A stretch of DNA of 64,000 nucleotides from Opitutia bacterium (lineage in GTDB: Bacteria > Verrucomicrobiota > Verrucomicrobiia > Opitutales > Opitutaceae): assembly GCA_947452315.1 (NCBI GenBank), contig CANGCX010000003.1, positions 21,604 to 85,603 of the forward strand, read 5' to 3'. Each line of letters opens with the position of its first letter. Position 1 is the first letter of the stretch. A model generated the notes under the pieces. The model saw only the letters and a program-made list of their open reading frames with translations, had not been told where the DNA came from and did not search any database. The position numbers and the translations under genes were made by a program. Positions 26,400 through 34,317 of this stretch are shown piece after piece.

Positions 26400-27623
26400 A
26401 TGCCCTACACTGAAGATCGCTCCGCCTGGTATGAAGGCCAAGGCCTCTGGCAACATGTCCCCGCGAGCGACTGGAACGATTGGGTTTGGCAGCTTAAGAA
26501 CCGTCTGACGAGCGTCGCCCAGCTCGAGGAGCATATGACGCTGACCCCTGATGAGAAGGCTGGATGCCTCTTCGCCAGTCACAAACTCGCCCTAGCGATC
26601 ACGCCGTACTTTTTTAATCTTATAGACCGTAATGACCCGCAATGTCCTATTCGCCAACAGGTGATTCCGCGCGGTGGGGAAGCGATCCTCAGCGAGGAAG
26701 AGACGCTCGATTCACTCGGTGAAGACGAACATTCACCGGTCCCTGGTTTGGTGCATCGTTATCCTGATCGCGTGTTATTTTTGGTGACCGATAGGTGCGC
26801 TGCGTATTGCCGCTATTGCACGCGAAGCCGTCTGGTTTCCAACGCTCAGGATTACAATTTTCACCCCGAATTTGAGCAAGGGCTGCGCTACATCGAAAAT
26901 CATCCGGAAGTCCGCGATGTGCTGATTTCAGGCGGTGATCCGTTGCTGCTGTCGGATAAGAAACTCGATCACTTGTTCGGGCGATTGCGCGCGATCAAGC
27001 ATGTGGAGTTTATTCGAATCGGCTCGCGCATCCCGGTGTTTTTACCGCAGCGCATCACGCCGGAGCTGTGTGAGATTTTTAAAAAACACGGGCCGATCTG
27101 GATGAGTATCCATACTAATCACCCGAAGGAAGCTACAGCGGAGCTACGGGCTGCGTGCGAGCGCTTGTCGTTCGCTGGTGTGCCCCTAGGTAACCAGACG
27201 GTTTTACTCAAAGGCATCAACGACGACGTCGAAATCATGAAGGCTCTTATGCACCGCTTGTTACGGATGCGGGTGCGGCCTTATTATATCTACCAAATGG
27301 ATCTGATTACGGGTGGAGCACACTTCAAAGTGGATGTGCGCAAAGGTATCGAGATCATCCGAGCTTTACGCGGGCACACGACGGGTTACGCCGTACCGCA
27401 GTACGTGATCGATGCACCGGGTGGCGGGGGCAAGGTACCCATCAATCCCGACTACGTCGAAAAAATCTCCGATACCGAGGTCGTATTCCGCAATTACGAG
27501 GGCCAGCAATTTCGTTATCCGCTGACGCATACGCCGCGTCCGGCTGGAAATGATGGAGAATTATCCGGAGTCGGTGCTCCTGAAGCTTCCTCAGGGCTCG
27601 CCTCTTCTATCTTTAAGGACTGA
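26400..27623 (+). CDS. kamA: Lysine 2,3-aminomutase family radical SAM enzyme (KamA)
   Basis: This 407-residue radical SAM enzyme has the iron-sulfur motif CAAYCRYC at residues 133-140. The glycine-rich motif DVLISGGDPLLL follows, and the PLP-binding lysine is Lys345 in PGGGGKVPINPDY. Family members interconvert L-lysine and beta-lysine; close relatives act on glutamate or on EF-P-linked lysine (EpmB). The length and full-length PLP region favour KamA over the shorter EpmB. No acetyltransferase AblB, epmA or lysine-fermentation genes flank it, so whether it serves osmolyte synthesis or another pathway is open. The transcript runs toward the RNA-rich region beginning at 27624. Confidence 0.9.
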   Translation: MPYTEDRSAWYEGQGLWQHVPASDWNDWVWQLKNRLTSVAQLEEHMTLTPDEKAGCLFASHKLALAITPYFFNLIDRNDPQCPIRQQVIPRGGEAILSEEETLDSLGEDEHSPVPGLVHRYPDRVLFLVTDRCAAYCRYCTRSRLVSNAQDYNFHPEFEQGLRYIENHPEVRDVLISGGDPLLLSDKKLDHLFGRLRAIKHVEFIRIGSRIPVFLPQRITPELCEIFKKHGPIWMSIHTNHPKEATAELRAACERLSFAGVPLGNQTVLLKGINDDVEIMKALMHRLLRMRVRPYYIYQMDLITGGAHFKVDVRKGIEIIRALRGHTTGYAVPQYVIDAPGGGGKVPINPDYVEKISDTEVVFRNYEGQQFRYPLTHTPRPAGNDGELSGVGAPEASSGLASSIFKD

Positions 27624-27665
27624 AGGATAGTAGGTTAAGATTTTCGTTTCTTTCGGTAGATTTTT

Positions 27666-27695
27666 TTGAGCGTTTTGCGCTTTTCCGCATCTATC
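27666..27695 (+). promoter_or_regulatory. Promoter-like boxes of RNA unit 1
   Basis: A TTGAGC box at 27666-27671 is separated by 18 nt from TCTATC at 27690-27695. Both boxes recur with identical spacing in unit 2 while the middle of the spacer differs, which is what a duplicated promoter would look like. The match to the sigma70 -10 consensus is only partial, so this is an inference. Confidence 0.4.
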
Positions 27696-27807
27696 TCCGT
27701 GCAGTTAGCCACGTCCTGGTAAGACGCTGGTCGTTAGCAGTTCTTAAGGTTTGCTTGGTGTTAGGTCACAAGAGCCGTCCCTTAATCGGGGCGGCTTTCG
27801 TGTTTTC
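27696..27807 (+). ncRNA. Putative small RNA, unit 1
   Basis: The unit has a hairpin with a CGTC/GACG stem (27712-27715 with 27723-27726) around the loop CTGGTAA, extended by CCA/TGG across a one-base bulge. A conserved single-stranded-looking block follows at 27748-27766. It ends in a GC-rich hairpin (27773-27781 with 27788-27796) and a short T-rich tail. I do not recognise the family. There is no open reading frame of note inside it. Confidence 0.55.
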
Positions 27808-27857
27808 AGAGGGCGAACAGGGTGAAACAGCGTCACCTAATTTATTTTTAGATTTTT

Positions 27858-27887
27858 TTGAGCGTTTTGATTTTTAGCGCATCTATC
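27858..27887 (+). promoter_or_regulatory. Promoter-like boxes of RNA unit 2
   Basis: TTGAGC at 27858-27863 and TCTATC at 27882-27887 are 18 nt apart, exactly as in unit 1. Confidence 0.4.
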
Positions 27888-28001
27888 TCCGCGTAGTCAC
27901 CATCGTCCTGGTAAGACGATGCAGGTTAGTTGTTTTATACGGTTTGCTTGGTGTTAGGTTACACGAGCCGCTCCTTCATCGGGGGCGGCTCTTGTGTTTT
28001 T
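27888..28001 (+). ncRNA. Putative small RNA, unit 2
   Basis: This is the second copy. Its loop CTGGTAA (27908-27914) is closed by a perfect 7-bp stem CATCGTC/GACGATG, so stem bases differ from unit 1 but pairing is kept. The conserved block recurs at 27941-27959. The terminator stem GAGCCGC (27965-27971) pairs with GCGGCTC (27985-27991), extended by TCC/GGG, and is followed by a T-rich run ending at 28001. Both units could be independent small RNAs or one tandem regulatory element upstream of the thiamine receptor. Confidence 0.58.
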
Positions 28002-28065
28002 AGGTGGCTGGCCGTGTTTGAAGGTTTTTCTTGCCAGTTGGCTCGGGACGCCGCTTTTTCCGCAT

Positions 28066-28169
28066 CGCCTGTAGGGGTGTCTTCCGCGGAAGACTGAGAT
28101 TGCGGCGCGATTCGGCCGTTGGACCCTTCGAACCTGAACGGATCATGCCGACGAAGGAAACAGCAGGCG
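28066..28169 (+). promoter_or_regulatory. TPP riboswitch (THI element)
   Basis: The thiamine pyrophosphate aptamer core is well conserved: GGGGTG at 28074-28079, CTGAGA, then GGACCC, GAACCTGA, CGGATCATGCCG and CGAAGGAAACAG in order. Helix P1 is a perfect 6-bp pairing of CGCCTG (28066-28071) with CAGGCG (28164-28169). TPP riboswitches repress thiamine synthesis and uptake genes when TPP is abundant. Here the downstream gene is a TonB-dependent receptor 75 bp away, which fits thiamine-regulated outer-membrane transporters known in other Gram-negatives. Confidence 0.93.
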
Positions 28170-28186
28170 CGGATTGCGCCTTTTTT
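28165..28186 (+). terminator. Terminator hairpin overlapping riboswitch P1
   Basis: AGGCGC (28165-28170) pairs with GCGCCT (28176-28181) around the loop GGATT and is followed by a T6 run. Its 5' arm shares five bases with the 3' strand of helix P1, so the two helices exclude each other. Confidence 0.65.
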
Positions 28187-28188
28187 AA

Positions 28189-28212
28189 GGGTGCGACTCG
28201 CGCCCCTTTTTT
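28189..28212 (+). terminator. Second terminator hairpin of the TPP leader
   Basis: GGGTGCG (28189-28195) pairs with CGCGCCC (28199-28205), including one G-T wobble, around a 3-nt loop and is followed by CTTTTTT. It does not overlap the aptamer. Confidence 0.7.
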
Positions 28213-28244
28213 CGGGAGTCAGTTCAGGACGGGCCTCATCCACC

Positions 28245-30383
28245 ATGAAACGTCCCTACCTAATCTTCCTCTCGATTATCGCCGCTTTTTCGGCGATTTC
28301 TCTCGTGCACGCCCAGGCGAACTCGCCAACGGCATCCGCGCCGACGGTTACACTCGCTCCGGTGCTCGTTACAGCGGATCTGTGGGCTTCGCCGTTGGCG
28401 AAGTTACCCGCGAGCGTTACGGTGTTTGACGATGGCGCGCTGCAGGCCGGTGGGGTGCGGCACTTTGGTGATTTGGCAGATCAAATCTCGAATCTCACGT
28501 GGACCGGCGGCACTTCACGGCCGCGTTACTTTCAAATCCGTGGCATCGGCGAAAATTCCCAATACGAGGGCGAAACTCCCGATTCTGCTGTGCGCTTCAT
28601 GGTCGACGATATGGATTTCACGGGTCTTGGCACGCTCGGTGGCACATTCGATGTGAGCCAAGTCGAGGTGTTGCGCGGGCCTCAGGCTGGGGCCTTTGGC
28701 GCGAATGCCGCAGGCGGCGTCATCAGACTCGTGACCAACGCGCCGACACCGTTCTGGACGGGACGCGTCGAGACCAACGCCGGCCAAGACGCCTTACGCG
28801 AAGGTGGTTTCGCAATCGGTGGACCGCTCGTCACGGCTAACCCAGAGCGCTTTATGGTGCGCCTCGCTGTGCACCAAAGTAACAGCGATGGCTTTCGCCG
28901 CAACGTCACTCTCAACCGTGACACCAACGCCCGTGACGAATTCACCGCTCGCCTCCGATTCAGTGCCGTGGTCTCGCCTGTTTGGCGCTGGGAAGGCTCC
29001 GTTTTATATTCAGATGTGAACAACGGCTTTGACGAATTCGCGCTCGATAACAACGGCCGCCGCACCTTTAGCGACCAACCCGGCCGTGACGAGCAACGCT
29101 CCACGGCCGCCAGCCTTCGTGGTACCTACTCGGGACTGGCTGGCGCGCGCCTCACGTCCGTGACCGGCGGCAGTCGCGTTAAATCCGTTTACTCATACGA
29201 TGATGATTGGACCGCCGCGTCGTATGCTGGCTTTAGTGACCTTCGACGTACGCGCTTGGTCTTCAATCAAGAACTTCGCCTCGATTCTGTCGCTACGCGC
29301 GCCGCGCTCGGTTGGATCGATCGTTGGACGCTCGGCGCATTTTTCACCAACACCGACGAAACCAGCTCCTACACCGATAAGGATCCCTATGACCTACGCG
29401 GTCTCAATACCCGTTATAACGCCGACAACTTCGCTCTGTTTGGTCAGATCGCGCACGATCTGGCGGCGCACACGCGTTTGATAGTGGGCCTCCGTACTGA
29501 GCGCGTTAATCTCGACGGCAGGGGAACGAAGATCCGCTATCGGGCCTCGCGTAGATCTTACGATCCGGAAGTCACGTTCCGTCCGTTTTTTGATGATACG
29601 CTTCTTGGTGGCAAGGTTACCCTCGAGCATGATCTCACGACGGCCGTGCTCGCGTTTGCCTCCGTCACGCGTGGCTACAAGGCTGGCGGTATCAACATCG
29701 ACGCTCGTATCAGCCCCCCGGCCGATCCGCTCACCTACGGCACCGAGCAACTCTGGAACTACGAAGCCGGTTTTCGCGGCCAAGCGATGGACCACCGGCT
29801 CACGGGTGAAATCACAGTGTTTTACCTCGATCGAACAGACACGCAGGTACGCGACTCCGCTGGCTTCGGTGGCAACTATCGCTTTTTCACCGCCAACGGC
29901 CGCAGCGCCCATGTCGCCGGCTTCGAGGCCGCCGCGACCTACGCCGTTACGCCGGCATGGTCGTTCCGCGGCACGCTCGCTCAGATGAGTTCGCAGCTTG
30001 ATCCGTTCAAGCTCACCAACGGCAATACGGGCGGTGGTCGCACCCTGGCAAATACCCCGCGCTACGGCTATACGTTTGGCACTCATTTTCACCAGGCTGG
30101 TACGGCGGGAGTTTTTGCCCACGCCGAGATTGTTGGCCGAGCTACGCAATTCGACTCGAATAACCAGAACGAGGCCCGCCGTGCGTTCCATCTTTACAAC
30201 GCCAGCCTCGGTTACGCTTGGCAGCAATGGACGTTTACGGTTTGGGGTAAAAATTTGCTCAACACGCGCTACGAGAAACGCGTGTTCTACTTCGGCAACG
30301 CCGATCCTGATTACATCGAGACGCGCTATGAAGCTCGCGCCGATCCACGCCAGCTCGGGGTTAGCGCTTCGTACCGTTTCTAA
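28245..30383 (+). CDS. TonB-dependent receptor, predicted thiamine transporter
   Basis: I place the start at the ATG at 28245, because an upstream ATG in the same frame would lie inside the TPP riboswitch. The 712-residue product has a signal peptide (about 1-22, ending at VHAQ) and a TonB-box-like VTLAPVLVTA segment. The plug domain carries SRPRYFQIRGIGENSQYEG and VEVLRGPQAGAFGANAAGG. The beta-barrel follows and ends with an aromatic residue (SASYRF), as outer-membrane barrels do. It is energised by TonB-ExbBD, which are not encoded here. The riboswitch in its leader is the main evidence for thiamine or a thiamine precursor as substrate; the protein sequence alone does not show it. Confidence 0.92.
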   Translation: MKRPYLIFLSIIAAFSAISLVHAQANSPTASAPTVTLAPVLVTADLWASPLAKLPASVTVFDDGALQAGGVRHFGDLADQISNLTWTGGTSRPRYFQIRGIGENSQYEGETPDSAVRFMVDDMDFTGLGTLGGTFDVSQVEVLRGPQAGAFGANAAGGVIRLVTNAPTPFWTGRVETNAGQDALREGGFAIGGPLVTANPERFMVRLAVHQSNSDGFRRNVTLNRDTNARDEFTARLRFSAVVSPVWRWEGSVLYSDVNNGFDEFALDNNGRRTFSDQPGRDEQRSTAASLRGTYSGLAGARLTSVTGGSRVKSVYSYDDDWTAASYAGFSDLRRTRLVFNQELRLDSVATRAALGWIDRWTLGAFFTNTDETSSYTDKDPYDLRGLNTRYNADNFALFGQIAHDLAAHTRLIVGLRTERVNLDGRGTKIRYRASRRSYDPEVTFRPFFDDTLLGGKVTLEHDLTTAVLAFASVTRGYKAGGINIDARISPPADPLTYGTEQLWNYEAGFRGQAMDHRLTGEITVFYLDRTDTQVRDSAGFGGNYRFFTANGRSAHVAGFEAAATYAVTPAWSFRGTLAQMSSQLDPFKLTNGNTGGGRTLANTPRYGYTFGTHFHQAGTAGVFAHAEIVGRATQFDSNNQNEARRAFHLYNASLGYAWQQWTFTVWGKNLLNTRYEKRVFYFGNADPDYIETRYEARADPRQLGVSASYRF

Positions 30384-30478
30384 GTTTACCCGCCACGAGC
30401 ATCTCGATGCGTTAAAGACGCACGGGATGCTTCGTGTTCAGCGTTGAGCGGCGGCGATTCCGTCCTCACGTTTGCCGC

Positions 30479-31075
30479 ATGATCGGACTCCAAGACGGCG
30501 CGGGAGCGCTCGCCAAAAAGAAAAAAGCGGAACGTGTTTTTCCTCTTCATCTGACCGTGCTCGGCACCGAGCCGCGCGTCTGGCGGGTCTTGCTCGTGCG
30601 CGAATCGATGTGGTTGTCCAGGCTGCATGATAGCATTCAAGTGGCGTTCGACTGGTTTGATTATCAGACGCACGTTTTTAATTTTGAGGACCTGCGTTTT
30701 GGTAATCCCCTCAAGCGCCAGGAGGTTCTGATCGAGGACGATCGCGACATTTCTTTGGCGGATCTCGATCTGGAGAACCGCGCCTCGTTTACTTACGGCT
30801 ATAATTTCTCTGAGGGCTGGGTGGTGGATATCCGCGTCGATAAACCGGTGCAGATGGAGAAGGGCCTGCGTTATCCGCATTGTCTCTCAGGCGAACGGGC
30901 GGGCCCGCCGGAGGATTGCGGTGGGATTGAGGCTTTTCACGACATGCTTGCGTGCCTGCGCGAACCGGAAACGGATCTTGGCCGGGAGTGGCGCGAGTGG
31001 ATCGGCCCCGACTACAATCCCGAGGTGTGCGACTTAGTTAAACTCAACGCAGCGCTCCGGCGTCTTACGAAATAA
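30479..31075 (+). CDS. Plasmid pRiA4b ORF-3-like family protein
   Basis: The start is taken at the ATG at 30479, giving 198 residues. The sequence matches the pRiA4b ORF-3-like family (PF07929). Signs are PRVWRVLLV near residue 38, LHDSIQVAFDWFDYQTHVFNF, a TYGYNFSEGWVVDI strand-rich core, a YPHCLSGERAGPPEDCGG motif with two cysteines, and a final DYNPEVCDL. The family is widespread and uncharacterised, and is found both on plasmids and chromosomes. The Cys/Pro/Gly-rich motif may bind a metal, which is inference. It lies about 95 bp after the receptor gene and converges with the sugar dehydrogenase gene. Confidence 0.85.
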   Translation: MIGLQDGAGALAKKKKAERVFPLHLTVLGTEPRVWRVLLVRESMWLSRLHDSIQVAFDWFDYQTHVFNFEDLRFGNPLKRQEVLIEDDRDISLADLDLENRASFTYGYNFSEGWVVDIRVDKPVQMEKGLRYPHCLSGERAGPPEDCGGIEAFHDMLACLREPETDLGREWREWIGPDYNPEVCDLVKLNAALRRLTK

Positions 31076-31105
31076 GGCCGTAGCGCGCGTTTTAGCATCG
31101 GTGGC

Positions 31106-32551
31106 TCAAGGCGCCGGGGTGATCCGAGCGATGCGGTTAGGCAAGAGCACGTAGAGTGCGCCGTCTGGGCCGCCGATTACGTGGCGGATTCGGCCGATGT
31201 TTTTGAAGATGATTTCTTGGGCGACAACTTTGCTATCGACGATTTCTACGCGGCGGAGTTCTTCAGCGGCGAGCGAGGCGACGAAGAGTTGGTTTTTCCA
31301 TTTTGAAAAAAGATCGCCGGTGTAGAAGTTGGCGCCGCACGGGGCTATAGAAGGCACCCAGTAAGTGAGCGGTTGTTCCATGCCGGCTTTGGCGGTGATG
31401 TCGACCATCGCGGTGCCATCGTAATTCATGCCGTAGGTGATGACGGGCCAGCCGTAGTTGAGGCCTTTTTTGACCAGATTGAGTTCGTCGCCGCCGCGAG
31501 GGCCGTGCTCGGCGTCGAAGAGTTCGCCGGTTACGGGGTGGAAGGCGAGGCCTTGCGGGTTGCGGTGGCCGTAGCTCCATATAGTAGTATCGGCTTTGGT
31601 GTCACCGACGAAGGGATTATCAGCGGGGATGCGGCCGTCGTCGTGGAGGCGATGGACTTTGCCGTTGGGGCGCGTTATATCTTGGGCGTGCGGGCCTTGG
31701 CCGCGTTCGCCGATGGTGAAGAAGAGATAACCTTGGCGATCGAAGGCGATGCGGCCGCCGAAGTGGACGCCGCCGGCTTTAATGTAGTGCTCAGGTTTGC
31801 CTTGGTAAATTGTCTGCTGGTCGATGAGGGCGCCGTCTTTGATTTTGCCGCGAATGATGCGCGTGAGACTGACTTTGGCGCCGTCAGCGTTTTGCTGGGG
31901 ATCGCTGAAGGCGAGATAGAGCCAGCCGTTTTTTGCGTAATCCGGATGAGCAACGACGTCGAACAGACCGGCTTGGCCGCCGGTGTCGACGGCAGGCACG
32001 CCGCTCAGGGGGCGATCGGCGAGTTTGCCGTTTTCGATGAGATAGAGGTAGCCTCGTTTTTCGGTGACCACGGCTTGGGTGGGCGAGAGGAAGGCGAGAG
32101 ACCAGGGTTCTTTGAGTCCGCCGACCCAGGTGTTGAGTTGGTAGGCGTGGAGCTGACTCTGCGCCGTCATGGAATCGGCGGGTTTGACGAATTGAGTTTT
32201 TTCGCGGGCGGCCTTGGCGCGGAGTTCGCGGATGTAGATGACCATCGCGCGGATTTCTTTATCGGGAATCGCGGCGCCCCACGCGGGCATACCTTTGTCG
32301 GGAAAGCCGGTACGGATGCTTTTAGCGAGGCTCTCGTCGTCGCCGCCGTTGGTCCAGACGTCGTCGAGCATCGAGGGGGCCATAGCGCCCTCGAGATTTT
32401 TGCCGTGGCAGTTGGCGCAAAGGAGTTGGAAGCGCTCGGCGACGGTGCCTGTGCGGACGGCTTGGGCGGCGAGGCGAGGGGACGTCAACGCGGTGGCGAT
32501 GGCGGCGAGGGCGAGGAACGAGCGAAGGAGGTGGGGGCGGGGGAGAAGCAT
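31106..32551 (-). CDS. PQQ-dependent sugar dehydrogenase with N-terminal cytochrome c domain
   Basis: I choose the ATG at 32551, giving 481 residues. A signal peptide of about 30 residues precedes a c-type cytochrome domain with heme motif CANCH at residues 45-49 and a probable axial methionine in the GMPAWG segment. The rest is a six-bladed beta propeller of the soluble glucose/aldose sugar dehydrogenase family: PWSLAFL, DVVAHPDY, GGRIAFDRQGYLFFTIGERG, RNPQGLAFHP, EHGPRGGDELNL and NYGWPVITYG are family blocks. It oxidises aldose sugars in the periplasm using PQQ, and the fused heme likely passes electrons on. PQQ synthesis genes are not in the window. Confidence 0.92.
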   Translation of the reverse strand: MLLPRPHLLRSFLALAAIATALTSPRLAAQAVRTGTVAERFQLLCANCHGKNLEGAMAPSMLDDVWTNGGDDESLAKSIRTGFPDKGMPAWGAAIPDKEIRAMVIYIRELRAKAAREKTQFVKPADSMTAQSQLHAYQLNTWVGGLKEPWSLAFLSPTQAVVTEKRGYLYLIENGKLADRPLSGVPAVDTGGQAGLFDVVAHPDYAKNGWLYLAFSDPQQNADGAKVSLTRIIRGKIKDGALIDQQTIYQGKPEHYIKAGGVHFGGRIAFDRQGYLFFTIGERGQGPHAQDITRPNGKVHRLHDDGRIPADNPFVGDTKADTTIWSYGHRNPQGLAFHPVTGELFDAEHGPRGGDELNLVKKGLNYGWPVITYGMNYDGTAMVDITAKAGMEQPLTYWVPSIAPCGANFYTGDLFSKWKNQLFVASLAAEELRRVEIVDSKVVAQEIIFKNIGRIRHVIGGPDGALYVLLPNRIARITPAP

Positions 32552-32694
32552 GCGCCGCCCAAGAAAGCTAGTGCGGGGCCCGGCGCAAGGTTCAGAATGC
32601 GCGGGCAACAAAAAATATTAGCGCCGGTTTAAACTTAGGTGGCCTGAAGCCGACTCTGACGGCCCCGGGGTTAAGGCGATTTTTGCCTCAACTC

Positions 32695-34269
32695 CTAAGG
32701 GTTCACCTGGCGAATGCGGAGCGCGATATAGGGTTTACCAGGAAGCGTGATGGATTTGCCGGTGAGGTCTTCGAAGATGTAGTCGTCTTTTTTCTTGGTG
32801 ACGAAGGTGCCCGGGATGGGCGTGACGGTCATCGCCCACGTATCGAGAACCTCGATCTTAAAGGTGAGGCCATCAGAAAGTTTATTTTTGTTAAGCTCGA
32901 ATCGCCAGGAGGTGGGGCGTTCTTTGCCGAAATAAAGCAGGTAGTATTCGCTGGGTTGGCCGCCGAAGCGAGGGTCCTGCCATTTGTCGATAGGGTTGAT
33001 GCCTTCGGCGGGGCCCTCGGCCATGACTTGGCGGAGAAATGCGATGCGCGCGGGACTTTCTCCGCGCAGGATGCCACCCTTGGCCCACCAGATAACATCA
33101 TCAGCTGGGTGGAGGTACGTTTCACCATGTCCGACGTAGGTGCCAGCGATGTGGCCGTTCCAAAAACGAAATACCATTTCCTCGGCGGAGAGGTTGCCCC
33201 AGCGGCGGGGGAGATCGCCCTCGTATTTTACTTCATCGTAAACGACGGGTTTGCGGTAGGCGTCGCGGTAAAGCTCAGCTCGGCCCGGCTCCTCGACGGC
33301 GGAGCCATTTTGAATACTGGCGTGAGTGACCCAGGGTTGGTTGTGGTTGTAAATCAGTGTACCGTTGTGGATGGAGCGCAGGTGCGCGTACGGATCGCTC
33401 TCCTGAACAATGAGGCCGAAGCGGTCCCAGTCCGATTCGGTTTTTTCTTTCATAAAATCGTATTCGTTGGCGAGGGACCACCAGATGTTGCGATAGGCGG
33501 CGAGTCGGGCGATGACGTAGCGCAGGTAGCGATCATCGCTCGCGGCGTCCATGCGATCAAATCCCCAGCGACCTTTATCGTAGGGGTGAAACAAAATGAT
33601 ATCGGCCTCGATCCCGAGTGCGCTCAACTGCGCGATCCGCTTTTCGAGGTGGTTAAAGTACTTGGGGTTAAACCGGGTGAAATCCCACGACGACGGTGGT
33701 GTGCCAACGAAGGGATAAGACGGCGGCTCGTTTTTGTTCCAGTCGTAGTTTTTGGGAAACACGCAGAAGCGGATTTTGTTAAACGGAGCGCCGGCGAGGG
33801 TGTTTAGCGTTTGTTCCTCGAGCGTCTCCCCTTGATGCGTCCAAACATAGGCCGTGGTGCCGAGTTGGTGGAAAGGAGTGCCGTCGGCATAGGCAAAATG
33901 ATAGGTGTGAGCTACACGCACGGGGCCGTGGTTTTTGGCGCTAGGCGGGGTGACGATCACCGTGCCGGTTTTTCCATCAAGCGCTTTACGGTTACTGCGT
34001 GTTATATAACGCCATTCGCCCGTTTTCTCTGGCATGAATCGTACGCGGTATTGTCCCTCGCCGTCATAGAAGCCGGTGACGTTGATCGTCGTGTTTCCCT
34101 GCGTGAAACGTGCGTTCAGTTCGACCTCGAGAAACGGGTTACCGCTGGATGGGCCGGTGAGGTTGAGCTCGAATCGGTCCCATAACTCGACCTGCGGTGG
34201 CTCTGCGGCCAAGGCGAAAACATGAGCGAGACTGAAGGCCAGAAAAGGCAAAAGCACACGGGGGTTCAT
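32695..34269 (-). CDS. DUF5060/DUF4038 family glycoside hydrolase
   Basis: This 524-residue exported protein has a signal peptide of about 20 residues and an N-terminal immunoglobulin-like DUF5060 domain (about 25-110). A (beta/alpha)8-type catalytic domain of the DUF4038 group follows, beginning near FHQLGTTAYVW. Two likely catalytic acids are seen: the Glu of WWSLANEYDF near residue 268 and the Glu of VVYDEVKYEG near 345. The C-terminal part (about 430-524) is beta-rich and matches a DUF5605-like domain. Related enzymes act on plant-type polysaccharides; the exact linkage is unknown. A run of family-like exported enzymes lies downstream on the other strand. Confidence 0.87.
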   Translation of the reverse strand: MNPRVLLPFLAFSLAHVFALAAEPPQVELWDRFELNLTGPSSGNPFLEVELNARFTQGNTTINVTGFYDGEGQYRVRFMPEKTGEWRYITRSNRKALDGKTGTVIVTPPSAKNHGPVRVAHTYHFAYADGTPFHQLGTTAYVWTHQGETLEEQTLNTLAGAPFNKIRFCVFPKNYDWNKNEPPSYPFVGTPPSSWDFTRFNPKYFNHLEKRIAQLSALGIEADIILFHPYDKGRWGFDRMDAASDDRYLRYVIARLAAYRNIWWSLANEYDFMKEKTESDWDRFGLIVQESDPYAHLRSIHNGTLIYNHNQPWVTHASIQNGSAVEEPGRAELYRDAYRKPVVYDEVKYEGDLPRRWGNLSAEEMVFRFWNGHIAGTYVGHGETYLHPADDVIWWAKGGILRGESPARIAFLRQVMAEGPAEGINPIDKWQDPRFGGQPSEYYLLYFGKERPTSWRFELNKNKLSDGLTFKIEVLDTWAMTVTPIPGTFVTKKKDDYIFEDLTGKSITLPGKPYIALRIRQVNP

Positions 34270-34317
34270 GTGTCACTAGCGTGGAGCAAAGTTGAGTAGT
34301 GTCGAGCAGCGGAGTTT

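Larger units (their letters stand above)
27658..28001 (+). repeat. Tandem pair of structured ~150-bp repeat units
   Basis: Two units, 27658-27807 and 27850-28001, are direct repeats with a 192-bp period. They share the start AGATTTTTTTGAGCG, the block GCATCTATCTCCG, the loop CTGGTAA, the 19-nt block at 27748-27766 and 27941-27959, and a terminator hairpin. Sequence between these blocks differs, while the paired arms stay complementary. The remaining DNA of this gene-free stretch (27624-27657, 27808-27849, 28002-28065) shows no other clear signal. Confidence 0.85.

Noticed and set aside
27658..28001. CRISPR-like reading of the tandem repeat
   Set aside because: There are only two copies, each about 150 bp with internal variation and terminators, and no cas gene nearby.
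28119..28244. N-terminal extension of the thiamine receptor
   Set aside because: The extra codons lie within the TPP aptamer and terminators, and the real signal peptide starts at 28245.
31373..32632. 419-residue open frame on the plus strand
   Set aside because: It is the antisense shadow of the well-supported PQQ sugar dehydrogenase gene, with no family motifs.
32683..33807. 374-residue open frame on the plus strand
   Set aside because: It is antisense to the DUF5060/DUF4038 hydrolase and shows no signal, motif or plausible start context.
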